Shown: in pieces, positions 8,693-15,383 of the stretch
How positions within the stretch are numbered: the stretch's first letter is position 1
How the letters are laid out: the number at the start of each line of letters is the position of its first letter
Assembly: GCA_964590255.1 (NCBI GenBank)
Contig: CAZPYA010000007.1
Coordinates: 21,506 to 85,505, forward strand
Direction: 5' to 3'
Length of the DNA stretch: 64,000 bases
Source of the DNA: JAKIYB01 sp964590255
GTDB lineage: Bacteria > Armatimonadota > Hebobacteria > CAIYQO01
Notes under the pieces: model-generated
Seen by the model: only the letters and a program-made list of their open reading frames with translations
Database searches by the model: none
What the model was told of the DNA's origin: nothing
Translations under genes and position numbers: made by a program

Positions 8693-9289
8693 TCAACGCA
8701 CAAGCTTCGCCACTGTCTGCACAATGATGCCGAAGTCGGTGAGCACATTATACCGGCTGGCGTAGGTAAGGTTGATACGCAGCTTTTCGGGCATCACTTC
8801 GTCGATGTAGGCGCGTTCGGGGTCGGCGGCGCGGGCGAGAATGTCGTTCTCGTGGCGGTACTTGATGGAGGCGGGGTCGGTGATGCCGGGTATGAGGTCG
8901 AGGACGTGGCGCTGCTCGTCGGTATACAGCGCCACATAGCGGGGCACTTCCGGGCGCGGGCCAACGAGCGACATCTCGCCAGCGACGACGTTGAGGAGCT
9001 GCGGCAACTCGTCCAGCTTTGCCGTGCGCAGCAGGTGGCCGATGCGGGTGATGCGCGGGTCGCCGCCGACGGTGATCTGCCGGCCGATGCGTTCGGCGTG
9101 CATCACCATGGTACGAAACTTCCACATGCGGAAGCGCCGCCCGCGATACCCCACACGCTCCTGCCGGAAGAACACCGGGCCGCCGTCATCCAGCCGAATG
9201 GCTACCGCCACCGCCGCAAACAGCGGCGCCAGCAGCGTCAGGCCGAAAAGCGCCCAGAACAGGTCGAAGAGCCGTTTACCGGTGATCAT
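8693..9289 (-). CDS. Undecaprenyl-phosphate sugar-1-phosphate transferase (bacterial sugar transferase)
   Basis: 198-residue monotopic phosphoglycosyl transferase that starts glycan assembly by moving a sugar-1-phosphate from a nucleotide sugar to undecaprenyl phosphate. It has the N-terminal hydrophobic re-entrant segment (~8-32), the MWKFRTM motif (55-61), the catalytic Asp-Glu pair in KLDELPQ (D93, E94), SLVGPRPEVP (107-116) and the closing GITDPASIKYR. It is the minimal PglC-type form without the extra N-terminal TM domain. No other glycan genes lie nearby. It is divergent from mutT; the ATG at 9289 has no RBS but a TATGCT 6 nt upstream, so the mRNA may be leaderless. Confidence 0.94.
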   Translation of the reverse strand: MITGKRLFDLFWALFGLTLLAPLFAAVAVAIRLDDGGPVFFRQERVGYRGRRFRMWKFRTMVMHAERIGRQITVGGDPRITRIGHLLRTAKLDELPQLLNVVAGEMSLVGPRPEVPRYVALYTDEQRHVLDLIPGITDPASIKYRHENDILARAADPERAYIDEVMPEKLRINLTYASRYNVLTDFGIIVQTVAKLVR

Positions 9290-9295
9290 ACCATC

Positions 9296-9301
9296 AGCAT
9301 A
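9296..9301 (-). promoter_or_regulatory. Candidate -10 (TATGCT) of the sugar transferase, leaderless spacing
   Basis: On the minus strand a TATGCT hexamer lies exactly 6 nt before the ATG at 9289. No in-frame start exists just upstream, and the nearest Shine-Dalgarno-like GGAGGG is 17 nt away, too far for ribosome use. The -35 is not recognisable, so this is a weaker case than the other -10/N6/ATG sites. Confidence 0.4.
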
Positions 9302-9353
9302 CTATGCCCTCCGGAAACAGGGTGGCACGTTCCTGCGCCAACAGGCAGGATGA

Positions 9354-9359
9354 TATAAT
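9354..9359 (+). promoter_or_regulatory. -10 element (TATAAT) of mutT, leaderless spacing
   Basis: A perfect TATAAT ends 6 nt before the ATG at 9366. A TTCCTG sequence at 9330-9335 may act as a weak -35 with an 18-bp spacer. There is no Shine-Dalgarno sequence. The promoter shares a 76-nt intergenic stretch with the divergent sugar transferase. Confidence 0.68.
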
Positions 9360-9365
9360 AGCGTT

Positions 9366-9764
9366 ATGCCACCGATTCACGTAGTGCTGGCTTTCCTGGA
9401 GCGCGACGGGCAGGTACTTCTCACCCGCCGTCCGCCCGGCACGCCACTGGGCGATTGCTGGGAATTCCCCGGCGGTAAGGTAGAAGCGGGCGAGACGCCA
9501 CGAGCCGCGCTCATCCGCGAACTGCGGGAAGAGATCGGCGTCACGGTGACCGTTGGCGCGGAACTCGCCGCCACCCGCCACGCCTACCCCGACCGCACCG
9601 TGGAACTGCACCTCTACCAATGCACTGTATACGCCGGCTCCCCCACCCCGCTACAGGTCGCGGAAGTGCGCTGGGTGCCAAGAGACGAGCTGGAAACATA
9701 CGAAATGCCGGCGGCGAATGAGGCGCTGGTGTCGGTGATTCGCCGGTGTCGCTACCCCCAGTGA
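9366..9764 (+). CDS. mutT: Nudix hydrolase, 8-oxo-dGTP diphosphatase (MutT) type
   Basis: 132 residues, the usual MutT length. Such enzymes hydrolyse oxidised (d)NTPs to the monophosphate and pyrophosphate. The Nudix box is complete: G37-x5-E43-x7-R51-E52-L-x-E55-E56-I-G58. The preceding LTRRPPGTPLGDCWEFPGGK stretch and a late EVRWVPRDELETYEMPAAN segment match the MutT rather than the NudC or ADP-ribose branches. It converges on the next gene with only 2 nt between the stop codons. Confidence 0.93.
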   Translation: MPPIHVVLAFLERDGQVLLTRRPPGTPLGDCWEFPGGKVEAGETPRAALIRELREEIGVTVTVGAELAATRHAYPDRTVELHLYQCTVYAGSPTPLQVAEVRWVPRDELETYEMPAANEALVSVIRRCRYPQ

Positions 9765-9766
9765 GC

Positions 9767-10522
9767 TTACCGCTTCCGCGCCATCTTTTTCGGCGGCGCG
9801 CTGGCGGGCACGAGTTCCAGCACGAGTTGCGGGGCCGGCGGCGGGATGGATGCGGATTTCGCAGGCGGCGTGTTAACTTTCGGCGTGCGGGCGGCAGGTG
9901 TTGTTGCCGGCGCCGCCGCGGGGGCGAGGAGATCCAGCGCCGGGATTGACGCCGCGGGACGGGGCATGACGGCCGGTGGCGCGGTCGGTTCGGGCTTCGG
10001 CGCGACTGGCGCGTGTGCCGCTGTTGCGACTTTCGCCGCCTTCACGGGTTTCGCCGGAGGAGCCGTGTCCGGCAGCGTTGCCGCGACGGCCGCTTTTGTA
10101 GGTTTCGATGGCGAGACGATGTCCGGCAATGACGCCGTTTTCGCCGCTTTCGCGGACGGCACGGCTTTCGACGCTGGTGCCGGGCGCGTCGCTTTCGCGG
10201 TACCTGGGGCGGGCGGTGTCGTGTCGGCACTGGCCGGGGACGCATCGAGGGCCAAACGCGGATCGTTGCTGCTGCGGCGAGCGCGCACGACCTTGGCGTT
10301 CGGATTGATAGCGATGGTGACTTTTGCCTCGCGCTGGTACTTCGCGCTGAACTCGGTATAATCGAGCAGCGGCTTCACGTAGCGGTTGAAATAGTCGCAC
10401 GGTTCGCCCACCACGATCGTGCAGGGGGATTGACCCCGACAGCCGTTCTGGCGATAATTCGCGCATTCCCCGCGCGCGAGGCGGGCATGGATGTCAGCGT
10501 TCGTGACTTTCGAGCGTGCCAT
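9767..10522 (-). CDS. Protein with four-cysteine N-terminal motif and Ala/Pro/Lys-rich tail, function unknown
   Basis: 251 residues. The N-terminal ~75 residues hold a compact Cys pattern, C20-x8-C29-x5-C35-x7-C43 (ECANYRQNGC...SPC...PCDYF), followed by RYVKPLLDYTEFSAKY. This could bind zinc or an Fe-S cluster. From about residue 90 to the end the protein is a low-complexity Ala/Pro/Lys/Thr tail (repeats such as PAKPVKAAKVA), ending in KKMARKR, which resembles nucleic-acid-binding basic tails. I do not recognise the family. A TATAGT lies 6 nt before the ATG, again suggesting a leaderless transcript. Confidence 0.7.
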   Translation of the reverse strand: MARSKVTNADIHARLARGECANYRQNGCRGQSPCTIVVGEPCDYFNRYVKPLLDYTEFSAKYQREAKVTIAINPNAKVVRARRSSNDPRLALDASPASADTTPPAPGTAKATRPAPASKAVPSAKAAKTASLPDIVSPSKPTKAAVAATLPDTAPPAKPVKAAKVATAAHAPVAPKPEPTAPPAVMPRPAASIPALDLLAPAAAPATTPAARTPKVNTPPAKSASIPPPAPQLVLELVPASAPPKKMARKR

Positions 10523-10528
10523 AGTGCG

Positions 10529-10534
10529 ACTATA
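10529..10534 (-). promoter_or_regulatory. -10 element (TATAGT) of the Cys-motif gene, leaderless spacing
   Basis: TATAGT on the minus strand, 6 nt before the ATG at 10522. An AGGA further upstream is 12 nt or more from the start codon and overlaps this hexamer, so a Shine-Dalgarno role is unlikely. Confidence 0.5.
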
Positions 10535-10652
10535 TCCTGTGCGTCATTTCCTGGTTAGTATACCACGAGAACGGTTGTTTGTAAAGCGGGCCCTTTTCGG
10601 CCTCAATCTTATATTTCTAGATGGATTGGCGCTTTCCTCTCGCCGCACAGCA

Positions 10653-10681
10653 TTGACAGGCGTCGCTCGATTGTCTATAAT
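10653..10681 (+). promoter_or_regulatory. Consensus sigma70 promoter of the tRNA-Val pair
   Basis: TTGACA at 10653-10658, exactly 17 bp, TATAAT at 10676-10681. It is a perfect match to the housekeeping consensus. Transcription should start near 10688, just before the first tRNA at 10696. Confidence 0.93.
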
Positions 10682-10695
10682 TCTTTCGTAGACGC

Positions 10696-10770
10696 GGGCG
10701 GATAGCTCAGTGGTAGAGCGCCTGGTTTACACCCAGGTGGTCGGGGGTTCGAATCCCTCTTCGCCCACCA
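10696..10770 (+). tRNA. tRNA-Val (anticodon TAC)
   Basis: Complete cloverleaf: 7-bp acceptor stem (10696-10702 with 10760-10766), D stem GCTC/GAGC, anticodon stem CCTGG/CCAGG around loop TTTACAC giving anticodon TAC, T arm with GTTCGAATC, discriminator A at 10767 and genome-encoded CCA at 10768-10770. It reads the wobble family GUN, with preference for GUA and GUG. Confidence 0.97.
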
Positions 10771-10798
10771 TAAACCTCATATCCGCCCTGCATGCAGT

Positions 10799-10873
10799 GG
10801 TCGCTTGGCGCAGCGGTAGCGCGCCTCGTTCACACCGAGGAGGTCACTGGTTCGAATCCAGTAGCGACCACCA
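10799..10873 (+). tRNA. tRNA-Val (anticodon CAC)
   Basis: Acceptor stem GGTCGCT/AGCGACC, D stem GCGC/GCGC, anticodon stem CCTCG/CGAGG around TTCACAC giving anticodon CAC, T loop GTTCGAATC, discriminator A and encoded CCA at 10871-10873. It is dedicated to GUG, likely the commonest Val codon in this G+C-rich genome. It lies 28 nt after the first tRNA-Val and shares its promoter. A T-run at 10875-10881 follows the CCA. Confidence 0.97.
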
Positions 10874-10980
10874 TTGTTTTTTGGTCCCCCCGTTTTCCAC
10901 GCCCACGTAGACGACCACCTACACCGGCAAATCTATCTACCTGCCGATACGCACCACGCACAGATGTAATTGACCGGGGA

Positions 10981-11328
10981 TTACCCTGGCGGCCACGCCA
11001 TCTCGCGCCCGCCGAGGAGGTGGAAGTGGATGTGGTCGACGCTCTGGCCGGCGTCGGGGCCAGTGTTCACCACTACGCGGAAACCGCTGTCGGCGATGCC
11101 TTCCTGGGCGGCCAGTTTCGCGGCGACTTCGAAAACTTTCCCGAGCATATCGGCGTCGACGTCGGTCAGCGCGTTGACGCTGGCGCTGTGCTTTTTCGGC
11201 ACGATGAGGATATGCACCGGCGCGACCGGATTGATGTCGCGGAACGCCACCAGCAGGTGATCCTGGTAGAGCAGCTCTACCGGAATCCGCAGGTCGGCGA
11301 TGCGGCAGAAGATGCAGTCATCAACCAT
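10981..11328 (-). CDS. HIT-family purine nucleotide phosphoramidase (HinT-like)
   Basis: 115 residues, normal for HinT. These enzymes hydrolyse AMP-lysine and aminoacyl-adenylate phosphoramidates. The signature DHIHFHLLGG (98-107) gives the HxHxH triad H99, H101, H103. The N-terminus has the typical CIFCRI start and H39IL-PKKH segment. A strong AAAGGGGAG RBS precedes the ATG. It is the last gene of a minus-strand unit response regulator-tatD-hinT with 12-nt spacing to tatD. Confidence 0.95.
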   Translation of the reverse strand: MVDDCIFCRIADLRIPVELLYQDHLLVAFRDINPVAPVHILIVPKKHSASVNALTDVDADMLGKVFEVAAKLAAQEGIADSGFRVVVNTGPDAGQSVDHIHFHLLGGREMAWPPG

Positions 11329-11340
11329 CGATCTCCCCTT

Positions 11341-12114
11341 TCAGCGCATGGCCCAGCGCGGAAAGGCCTGCCGGACGTTCGCGCTGGTGATCTCTTCAAC
11401 CATTGTTTCCGCAATTCCCGTCACTTCCGCCAACATTTTCAGCGTATAAGGCAGCAAAGACGGCTCATTGTTGCGCCGGCCGCGGAAAGGCACCGGGGTG
11501 ATGTAGGGCGCGTCCGTCTCTAGCAGCAGGCGGTCCAGCGGCACGGCGCGGGCGAGGGCGCGAATATTCTCGGATTTGGGAAACGTGATCCAGCCAGCGA
11601 TGCCGATATATAGATACCGCGCGATCTCCGCGGCGGAATCCGGCACCACGCTGCAGCAATGCCACGTGCCGCCCAGCGCCCAGCCATCCTCAGCGTCGAG
11701 GATGGCGCGCACGTCCACCTCGGCTTCGCGCTCGTGGATAATGATCGGCAAGCCCGCCTCGCGCGCCAGCGCCAACTGGCGGACGAAGGCGGCGCGCTGC
11801 ACGTCGCGCGGAGAGTGGTCGTAGTGATAATCCAGCCCGATTTCGCCGATAGCCACTACCTCCGGCGCGGTGGCCAACTCGCGCAGCGCGGCGACGGCGG
11901 CGTCATCCAGGTCGGTGCTGTCATGGGGATGGATGCCAACGGCGGCGCGCAGAACGGGGTGCGCGCGGGCCATCTCTACCGCCAGCCGGCTGGAGGCGAG
12001 ATCATAGCCCACCACCAGCGCGCCATCGACGCCGGCCTCGCGCATGCGCGCGAGGATGCCGGGGAGATCGACCGCCAGCTTCTCGTTATTGAGATGGCTG
12101 TGGGCGTCGATCAT
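11341..12114 (-). CDS. TatD-family metal-dependent hydrolase
   Basis: 257-residue TIM-barrel amidohydrolase-type deoxyribonuclease family. Metal-binding features are present: DAHSHLN at the N-terminus (HxH), the central GEIGLDYHYD glutamate, IIIHER histidine, and LLLETDAPYITP near the C-terminus. The third-site segment reads GTWHCCS, the position of the usual H-x-F-S/T-G-S loop, so it is somewhat divergent. The start overlaps the end of the response regulator by 4 nt (ATGA), indicating translational coupling. Confidence 0.92.
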   Translation of the reverse strand: MIDAHSHLNNEKLAVDLPGILARMREAGVDGALVVGYDLASSRLAVEMARAHPVLRAAVGIHPHDSTDLDDAAVAALRELATAPEVVAIGEIGLDYHYDHSPRDVQRAAFVRQLALAREAGLPIIIHEREAEVDVRAILDAEDGWALGGTWHCCSVVPDSAAEIARYLYIGIAGWITFPKSENIRALARAVPLDRLLLETDAPYITPVPFRGRRNNEPSLLPYTLKMLAEVTGIAETMVEEITSANVRQAFPRWAMR

Positions 12115-12497
12115 GCCGTGCCGTCCTCGTCCTTTGCCGTAAGCAAACGTTCGATGACCACGATAAGGTCGCGCACATGCGGCGGCTTGGTGAGGTAGAT
12201 ATCTGCGCCGGAGGCCAGCGCGCGCGCCTGACTGGCGTCATCGTTGAGCGCGGAGAGGATGACCACCGGGATCGCAGCGGTGCGCGCCTCGTGGCGCAGC
12301 GCCTTCACCGTCTCCGAGCCTTCGAGAATGGGCATGGCCATATCCATGAGGATAAGGTCGGGCAAGTCCGCATGCGCCGCCAGCAGGCCTTCGGCACCGT
12401 TGCCGGCCCGCCGCACCCGATGGCCGCGGCTCTGCAACAGTAATGCCAGCGTCGCGCTGATATGCGGATCGTCCTCAACGATGAGAATGAATGCCAT
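12111..12497 (-). CDS. Single-domain response regulator (CheY-like receiver)
   Basis: 128 residues comprising only a receiver domain. The acidic pair D9-D10, the phospho-acceptor D52 in LILMDMAMP, S82 and K104 in LTKPP are all in place, so it should be phosphorylated and dephosphorylated normally. No output domain and no histidine kinase is nearby; it may act on a partner elsewhere. An AAGGA RBS lies 7 nt upstream. It starts an overlapping unit with tatD and hinT. Confidence 0.93.
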   Translation of the reverse strand: MAFILIVEDDPHISATLALLLQSRGHRVRRAGNGAEGLLAAHADLPDLILMDMAMPILEGSETVKALRHEARTAAIPVVILSALNDDASQARALASGADIYLTKPPHVRDLIVVIERLLTAKDEDGTA

Positions 12498-12667
12498 GCC
12501 CGGTCCTTGCGGTCAGATCGTTCACTCCCCTTTTCCGCGACAGCCCACAAATCCCTTCTCGCGTGTGCCGATTCGCGACCACAGACGTCTTCAGGAAACC
12601 GGAAACGCACGACGCCGCCGGCAATTTTTGGCCTGCGGCGGTGACTGCTGTCGCGCGTGGTGAATCA

Positions 12668-13897
12668 TTACCGAAGCTGTGTGATAGCATGCACCAGGAA
12701 GTAGAGCGCTGCGCCGGCAAGTCCGCAAGCGGGGATGGTGAAGATCCACGCGAACACGATCTGTGAGGCGACGCCCCAGCGCACGGCGGAGAGACGCTTC
12801 GAGGCGCCAACGCCGGTGATGGCCGCGGTGATGGTATGGGTGGTGCTGACCGGCATTTTGAATCCCAGCGAGGCGAAAATCACCGTTGAAGCAGCAATTG
12901 TTTCCGCGACGAAGCCGTGCACGGGCATCAATTTAATCATTTTATGTCCGAGGGTACGGATGACGCGCCAGCCGCCGACGCCTGTGCCAAGTGCGATCAC
13001 CGTCGCACAGGCAAGAATCACCGGGATCGGGATGACCAATCCTCCGTCCTTCCCGTGGGGGATCGTCATGCCGGCGGCGACCAGCGCCAGGGTGATGGCA
13101 CCCATCGCCTTCTGCGCGTCATTCATGCCATGCGAGAAGGCCATCAACGCTGACGAACACACCTGCCAGAAGCGGAAGTGCTTATTCAACTTGAATGGCG
13201 CCACCCGGTGGAACGCCCACATGATGATGATCATGAGGATGAACGCCCCGACAAAGCTCATCACCGGCGCCAAGAAAATCCACATGACAATTTCCTTGAT
13301 CTTCACCATATTCAGCGCCTGATGACCAATGAGCGCCACGCCGACCAGCCCGCCGATGAGCGAATGCGAGAGGCTGATGGGTAGTCCATAGTGCGTCATC
13401 AACCAGCTCCAGACAACCGCACCGAGTAAACCGCAGAGGATCATCAGCATCGTGGCATCCTGCGGATTCACGAAGATGCCCTTCACGATGGTGTTCGCCA
13501 CTTTCGTTGAGACCAGCGCGCCGACAAAGTTCAACACCGCGGCCATGCCGAGGGCGATCATGGGGGGCAGCACGCGCGTGGAGACCACCGTGGCAATAGC
13601 GTTGGCAGCGTCATTCATACCGTTGACATAGTCGAATGCCAGCGCGACGACGATCACTCCGACGAGAATCCAGTCAGTTACGATGAACTGCGCGCCGCGA
13701 TGTCCGGGGTGCACGGCGAAAATCGCCCCGGCGATGATGAGTAGTGGGATGATGACCGTCAGCGCGGAGTGCAAGATTTGACGCGGCGTGCGTGGTTCAG
13801 CTCCCAGCAACTCTCCAACGTCCGTCGTCGCCGTCGTCTCGTCCGCCGGTTTCTCGATCACCGTCGTATTCGATGATTGCTCCGGTGCCTCAGGCAT
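12668..13897 (-). CDS. pit: PiT-family inorganic phosphate transporter
   Basis: 409 residues with about ten hydrophobic helices. Both inverted PiT repeats carry the GMNDAANAIATVVSTR (first) and HGMNDAQKAMG (second) signatures; the first extracellular DxxNGxNDAAN segment and the late PVSTTHTIT motif are also clear. Such carriers take up metal-phosphate or phosphate with protons or Na+. The first 35 residues form a hydrophilic Thr/Glu-rich cytosolic extension. Its start overlaps the end of the DUF47 gene by 8 nt. Expression should respond to phosphate through the Pho-box-like repeats upstream of that gene. Confidence 0.96.
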   Translation of the reverse strand: MPEAPEQSSNTTVIEKPADETTATTDVGELLGAEPRTPRQILHSALTVIIPLLIIAGAIFAVHPGHRGAQFIVTDWILVGVIVVALAFDYVNGMNDAANAIATVVSTRVLPPMIALGMAAVLNFVGALVSTKVANTIVKGIFVNPQDATMLMILCGLLGAVVWSWLMTHYGLPISLSHSLIGGLVGVALIGHQALNMVKIKEIVMWIFLAPVMSFVGAFILMIIIMWAFHRVAPFKLNKHFRFWQVCSSALMAFSHGMNDAQKAMGAITLALVAAGMTIPHGKDGGLVIPIPVILACATVIALGTGVGGWRVIRTLGHKMIKLMPVHGFVAETIAASTVIFASLGFKMPVSTTHTITAAITGVGASKRLSAVRWGVASQIVFAWIFTIPACGLAGAALYFLVHAITQLR

Positions 13898-14519
13898 GTT
13901 TCACCACCACGCTCTCGATGACGTCCGCCAGGTCTTCGCACTGGTCGATAGCCTGTTCGATCTGCTCGAAGATCTCTTTCCAGCGCATCAATTCCATCAG
14001 GTCGCCGGCGCGGAAGAGGTTGCCGAGGGCTTCGCGGTAAATATGGTCGCCGGCGTTTTCCAATCGGTTGATCTCGATGCACAGCGTCATAATTTCTTTG
14101 CGCCTGGGTCCCAGGTCGCGCAACATGCCGACCACCTGGCGGACTTCGCGCACCGCCTGCAGCAGCACCTTTGCCAATTCGATGGCGCCCTGATGTGGTT
14201 CGCTGACATCATACAAAATCACGCGTTCGGCGGCGGCCTGGGTGTAGTCGATAATGTCATCCAGGTCGCTGGCAATGGCGCGGATATCCTCGGGATCCAG
14301 CGGGGTTACGAAAGTGCGGTTGAGCTTATCCATCGTCTCGTGAATGACGGAGTCGCCTTGATGCTCGATGTCCGCAATCTGCTTGCGGCACTCATCGGCT
14401 ACGCAGATATTTGCGAGCATCTTCTGCAAAGTTTCGACGCCGGCCACGCCGATGTCGGCGGCTTGCTCAAACAGGTCGAAAAATCGTTCGTCACGCGGAA
14501 TCAAACGCAGTTTTGCCAC
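13890..14519 (-). CDS. DUF47 (PhoU-like) regulator of the PiT transporter
   Basis: 209-residue all-helical PhoU-related protein, of the kind almost always encoded with pit genes and thought to gate or regulate the transporter. It has the PRDERFFDLFE start and an ExxxD-rich metal-binding helix (IADIEHQGDSVIHE; later INRLENAGDHIYREAL). I chose a GTG start at 14519 because a perfect GGAGGAG lies 5-7 nt before it and homology begins there; the ATG at 14585 would add 22 residues that do not fit the family. It is translationally coupled to pit. Confidence 0.93.
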   Translation of the reverse strand: MAKLRLIPRDERFFDLFEQAADIGVAGVETLQKMLANICVADECRKQIADIEHQGDSVIHETMDKLNRTFVTPLDPEDIRAIASDLDDIIDYTQAAAERVILYDVSEPHQGAIELAKVLLQAVREVRQVVGMLRDLGPRRKEIMTLCIEINRLENAGDHIYREALGNLFRAGDLMELMRWKEIFEQIEQAIDQCEDLADVIESVVVKHA

Positions 14520-14605
14520 AGTTACTCCTCCAAACACATCACACGGATCAACATGGGGAATGTCGGGGACGATGACATGCATCAACGTTCCCTAACATTA
14601 ATTCG

Positions 14606-14674
14606 CGGTTAACGCCAGATTGCCTTTTCATCAATGTCGGTTAAACCCTGATTAAAGGTTAAGCGGAGATTAAG
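14606..14674 (-). promoter_or_regulatory. Pho-box-like tandem direct repeats upstream of DUF47-pit
   Basis: Read on the minus strand, two adjacent 19-bp units, CTTAATCT-N3-CTTAACCT (14656-14674) and TTTAATCA-N3-TTTAACCG (14638-14656), fit the cyanobacterial/Gram-positive Pho-box layout of TTAA-type half-sites every 11 bp. A third, degraded unit follows at 14606-14624 (GGCAATCT-N3-GTTAACCG). The block ends 87 bp before the GTG of DUF47 and overlaps the last codon of rnc, so it can regulate only the phosphate genes. The DNA-binding regulator (PhoB/PhoP) is not in the window. Confidence 0.75.
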
Positions 14675-15380
14675 ATTCGAGGGCTTCTACGGTAGAGAGG
14701 GCGGCGGCGGCGGCCTGCTGGGCGGCCTCTTTCTTGCTTTTACCGCTGCCGCGGCCGAGTTCCTGACCGTGGAAGGTGACGACCACCAGAAAGGTTTTGT
14801 CGTGCGGGGGACCGTCCTCGCTGACCACGTGGTAGCCGGGCGCGGCCTGGTGGCGCGCCTGGTAGAGCTCTTGCAGGCGCGTTTTATAATCACGGCTGAA
14901 GTTCTGACCGCCGGGGGCGTCCAGCAGGAAAGCGAAGGCGTGGAGAATCACCGCGCGGGCCGCTTCTAATCCCTGGTCCAGATAGCAGGCACCGATGATC
15001 GCCTCGACGGTGTCGGAGAGGATGGCGCGGCGGGCGCGGCCCCCGGAGGCTTCTTCCGCATGCGACACGCGCAGGAAGGTGCCGAGGTGCCACTGCTGCG
15101 CCACGGCGAGGAGAGCGGGCTCATCGACCACCGCCGCGCGGGCGCGGGTGAGGTCGCCCTCTTTCCACGATGAGTTGCGCCGGTACAGCTCCTCGGCGAT
15201 GACGAGGCCCAGCACGGCATCGCCGAGGAATTCCAGCCGTTCATTCGACTCGCCGTGCTCAGCCTCCGCCGAGAAGGAACGGTGGGTGAGCGCCAGCAGC
15301 AGCAGTTCGCGCCGCTGAAAGACGATGCCCAGCCGCGCCTGCAGGCGGTCGATGCGGATGCGTTTGCCGTCCGTGGGCAT
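14670..15380 (-). CDS. rnc: Ribonuclease III
   Basis: 236 residues, the standard length. Endonuclease domain with the signature NERLEFLGDAVL (46-57, holding the catalytic Glu/Asp positions) and the second acidic site in ILSDTVEAIIGA; C-terminal double-stranded-RNA-binding domain from YKTRLQELYQ to KSKKEAAQQAAAAAL. It processes rRNA and cuts dsRNA. The start lies 4 nt after the aspS stop codon, indicating a hisS-aspS-rnc unit. Confidence 0.97.
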   Translation of the reverse strand: MPTDGKRIRIDRLQARLGIVFQRRELLLLALTHRSFSAEAEHGESNERLEFLGDAVLGLVIAEELYRRNSSWKEGDLTRARAAVVDEPALLAVAQQWHLGTFLRVSHAEEASGGRARRAILSDTVEAIIGACYLDQGLEAARAVILHAFAFLLDAPGGQNFSRDYKTRLQELYQARHQAAPGYHVVSEDGPPHDKTFLVVVTFHGQELGRGSGKSKKEAAQQAAAAALSTVEALES

Positions 15381-15383
15381 GGG

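Noticed and set aside
12600..12640. Hairpin after pit as intrinsic terminator
   Set aside because: The arms (CCGCCG/CGGCGG) are interrupted and no T-run follows on the minus strand.
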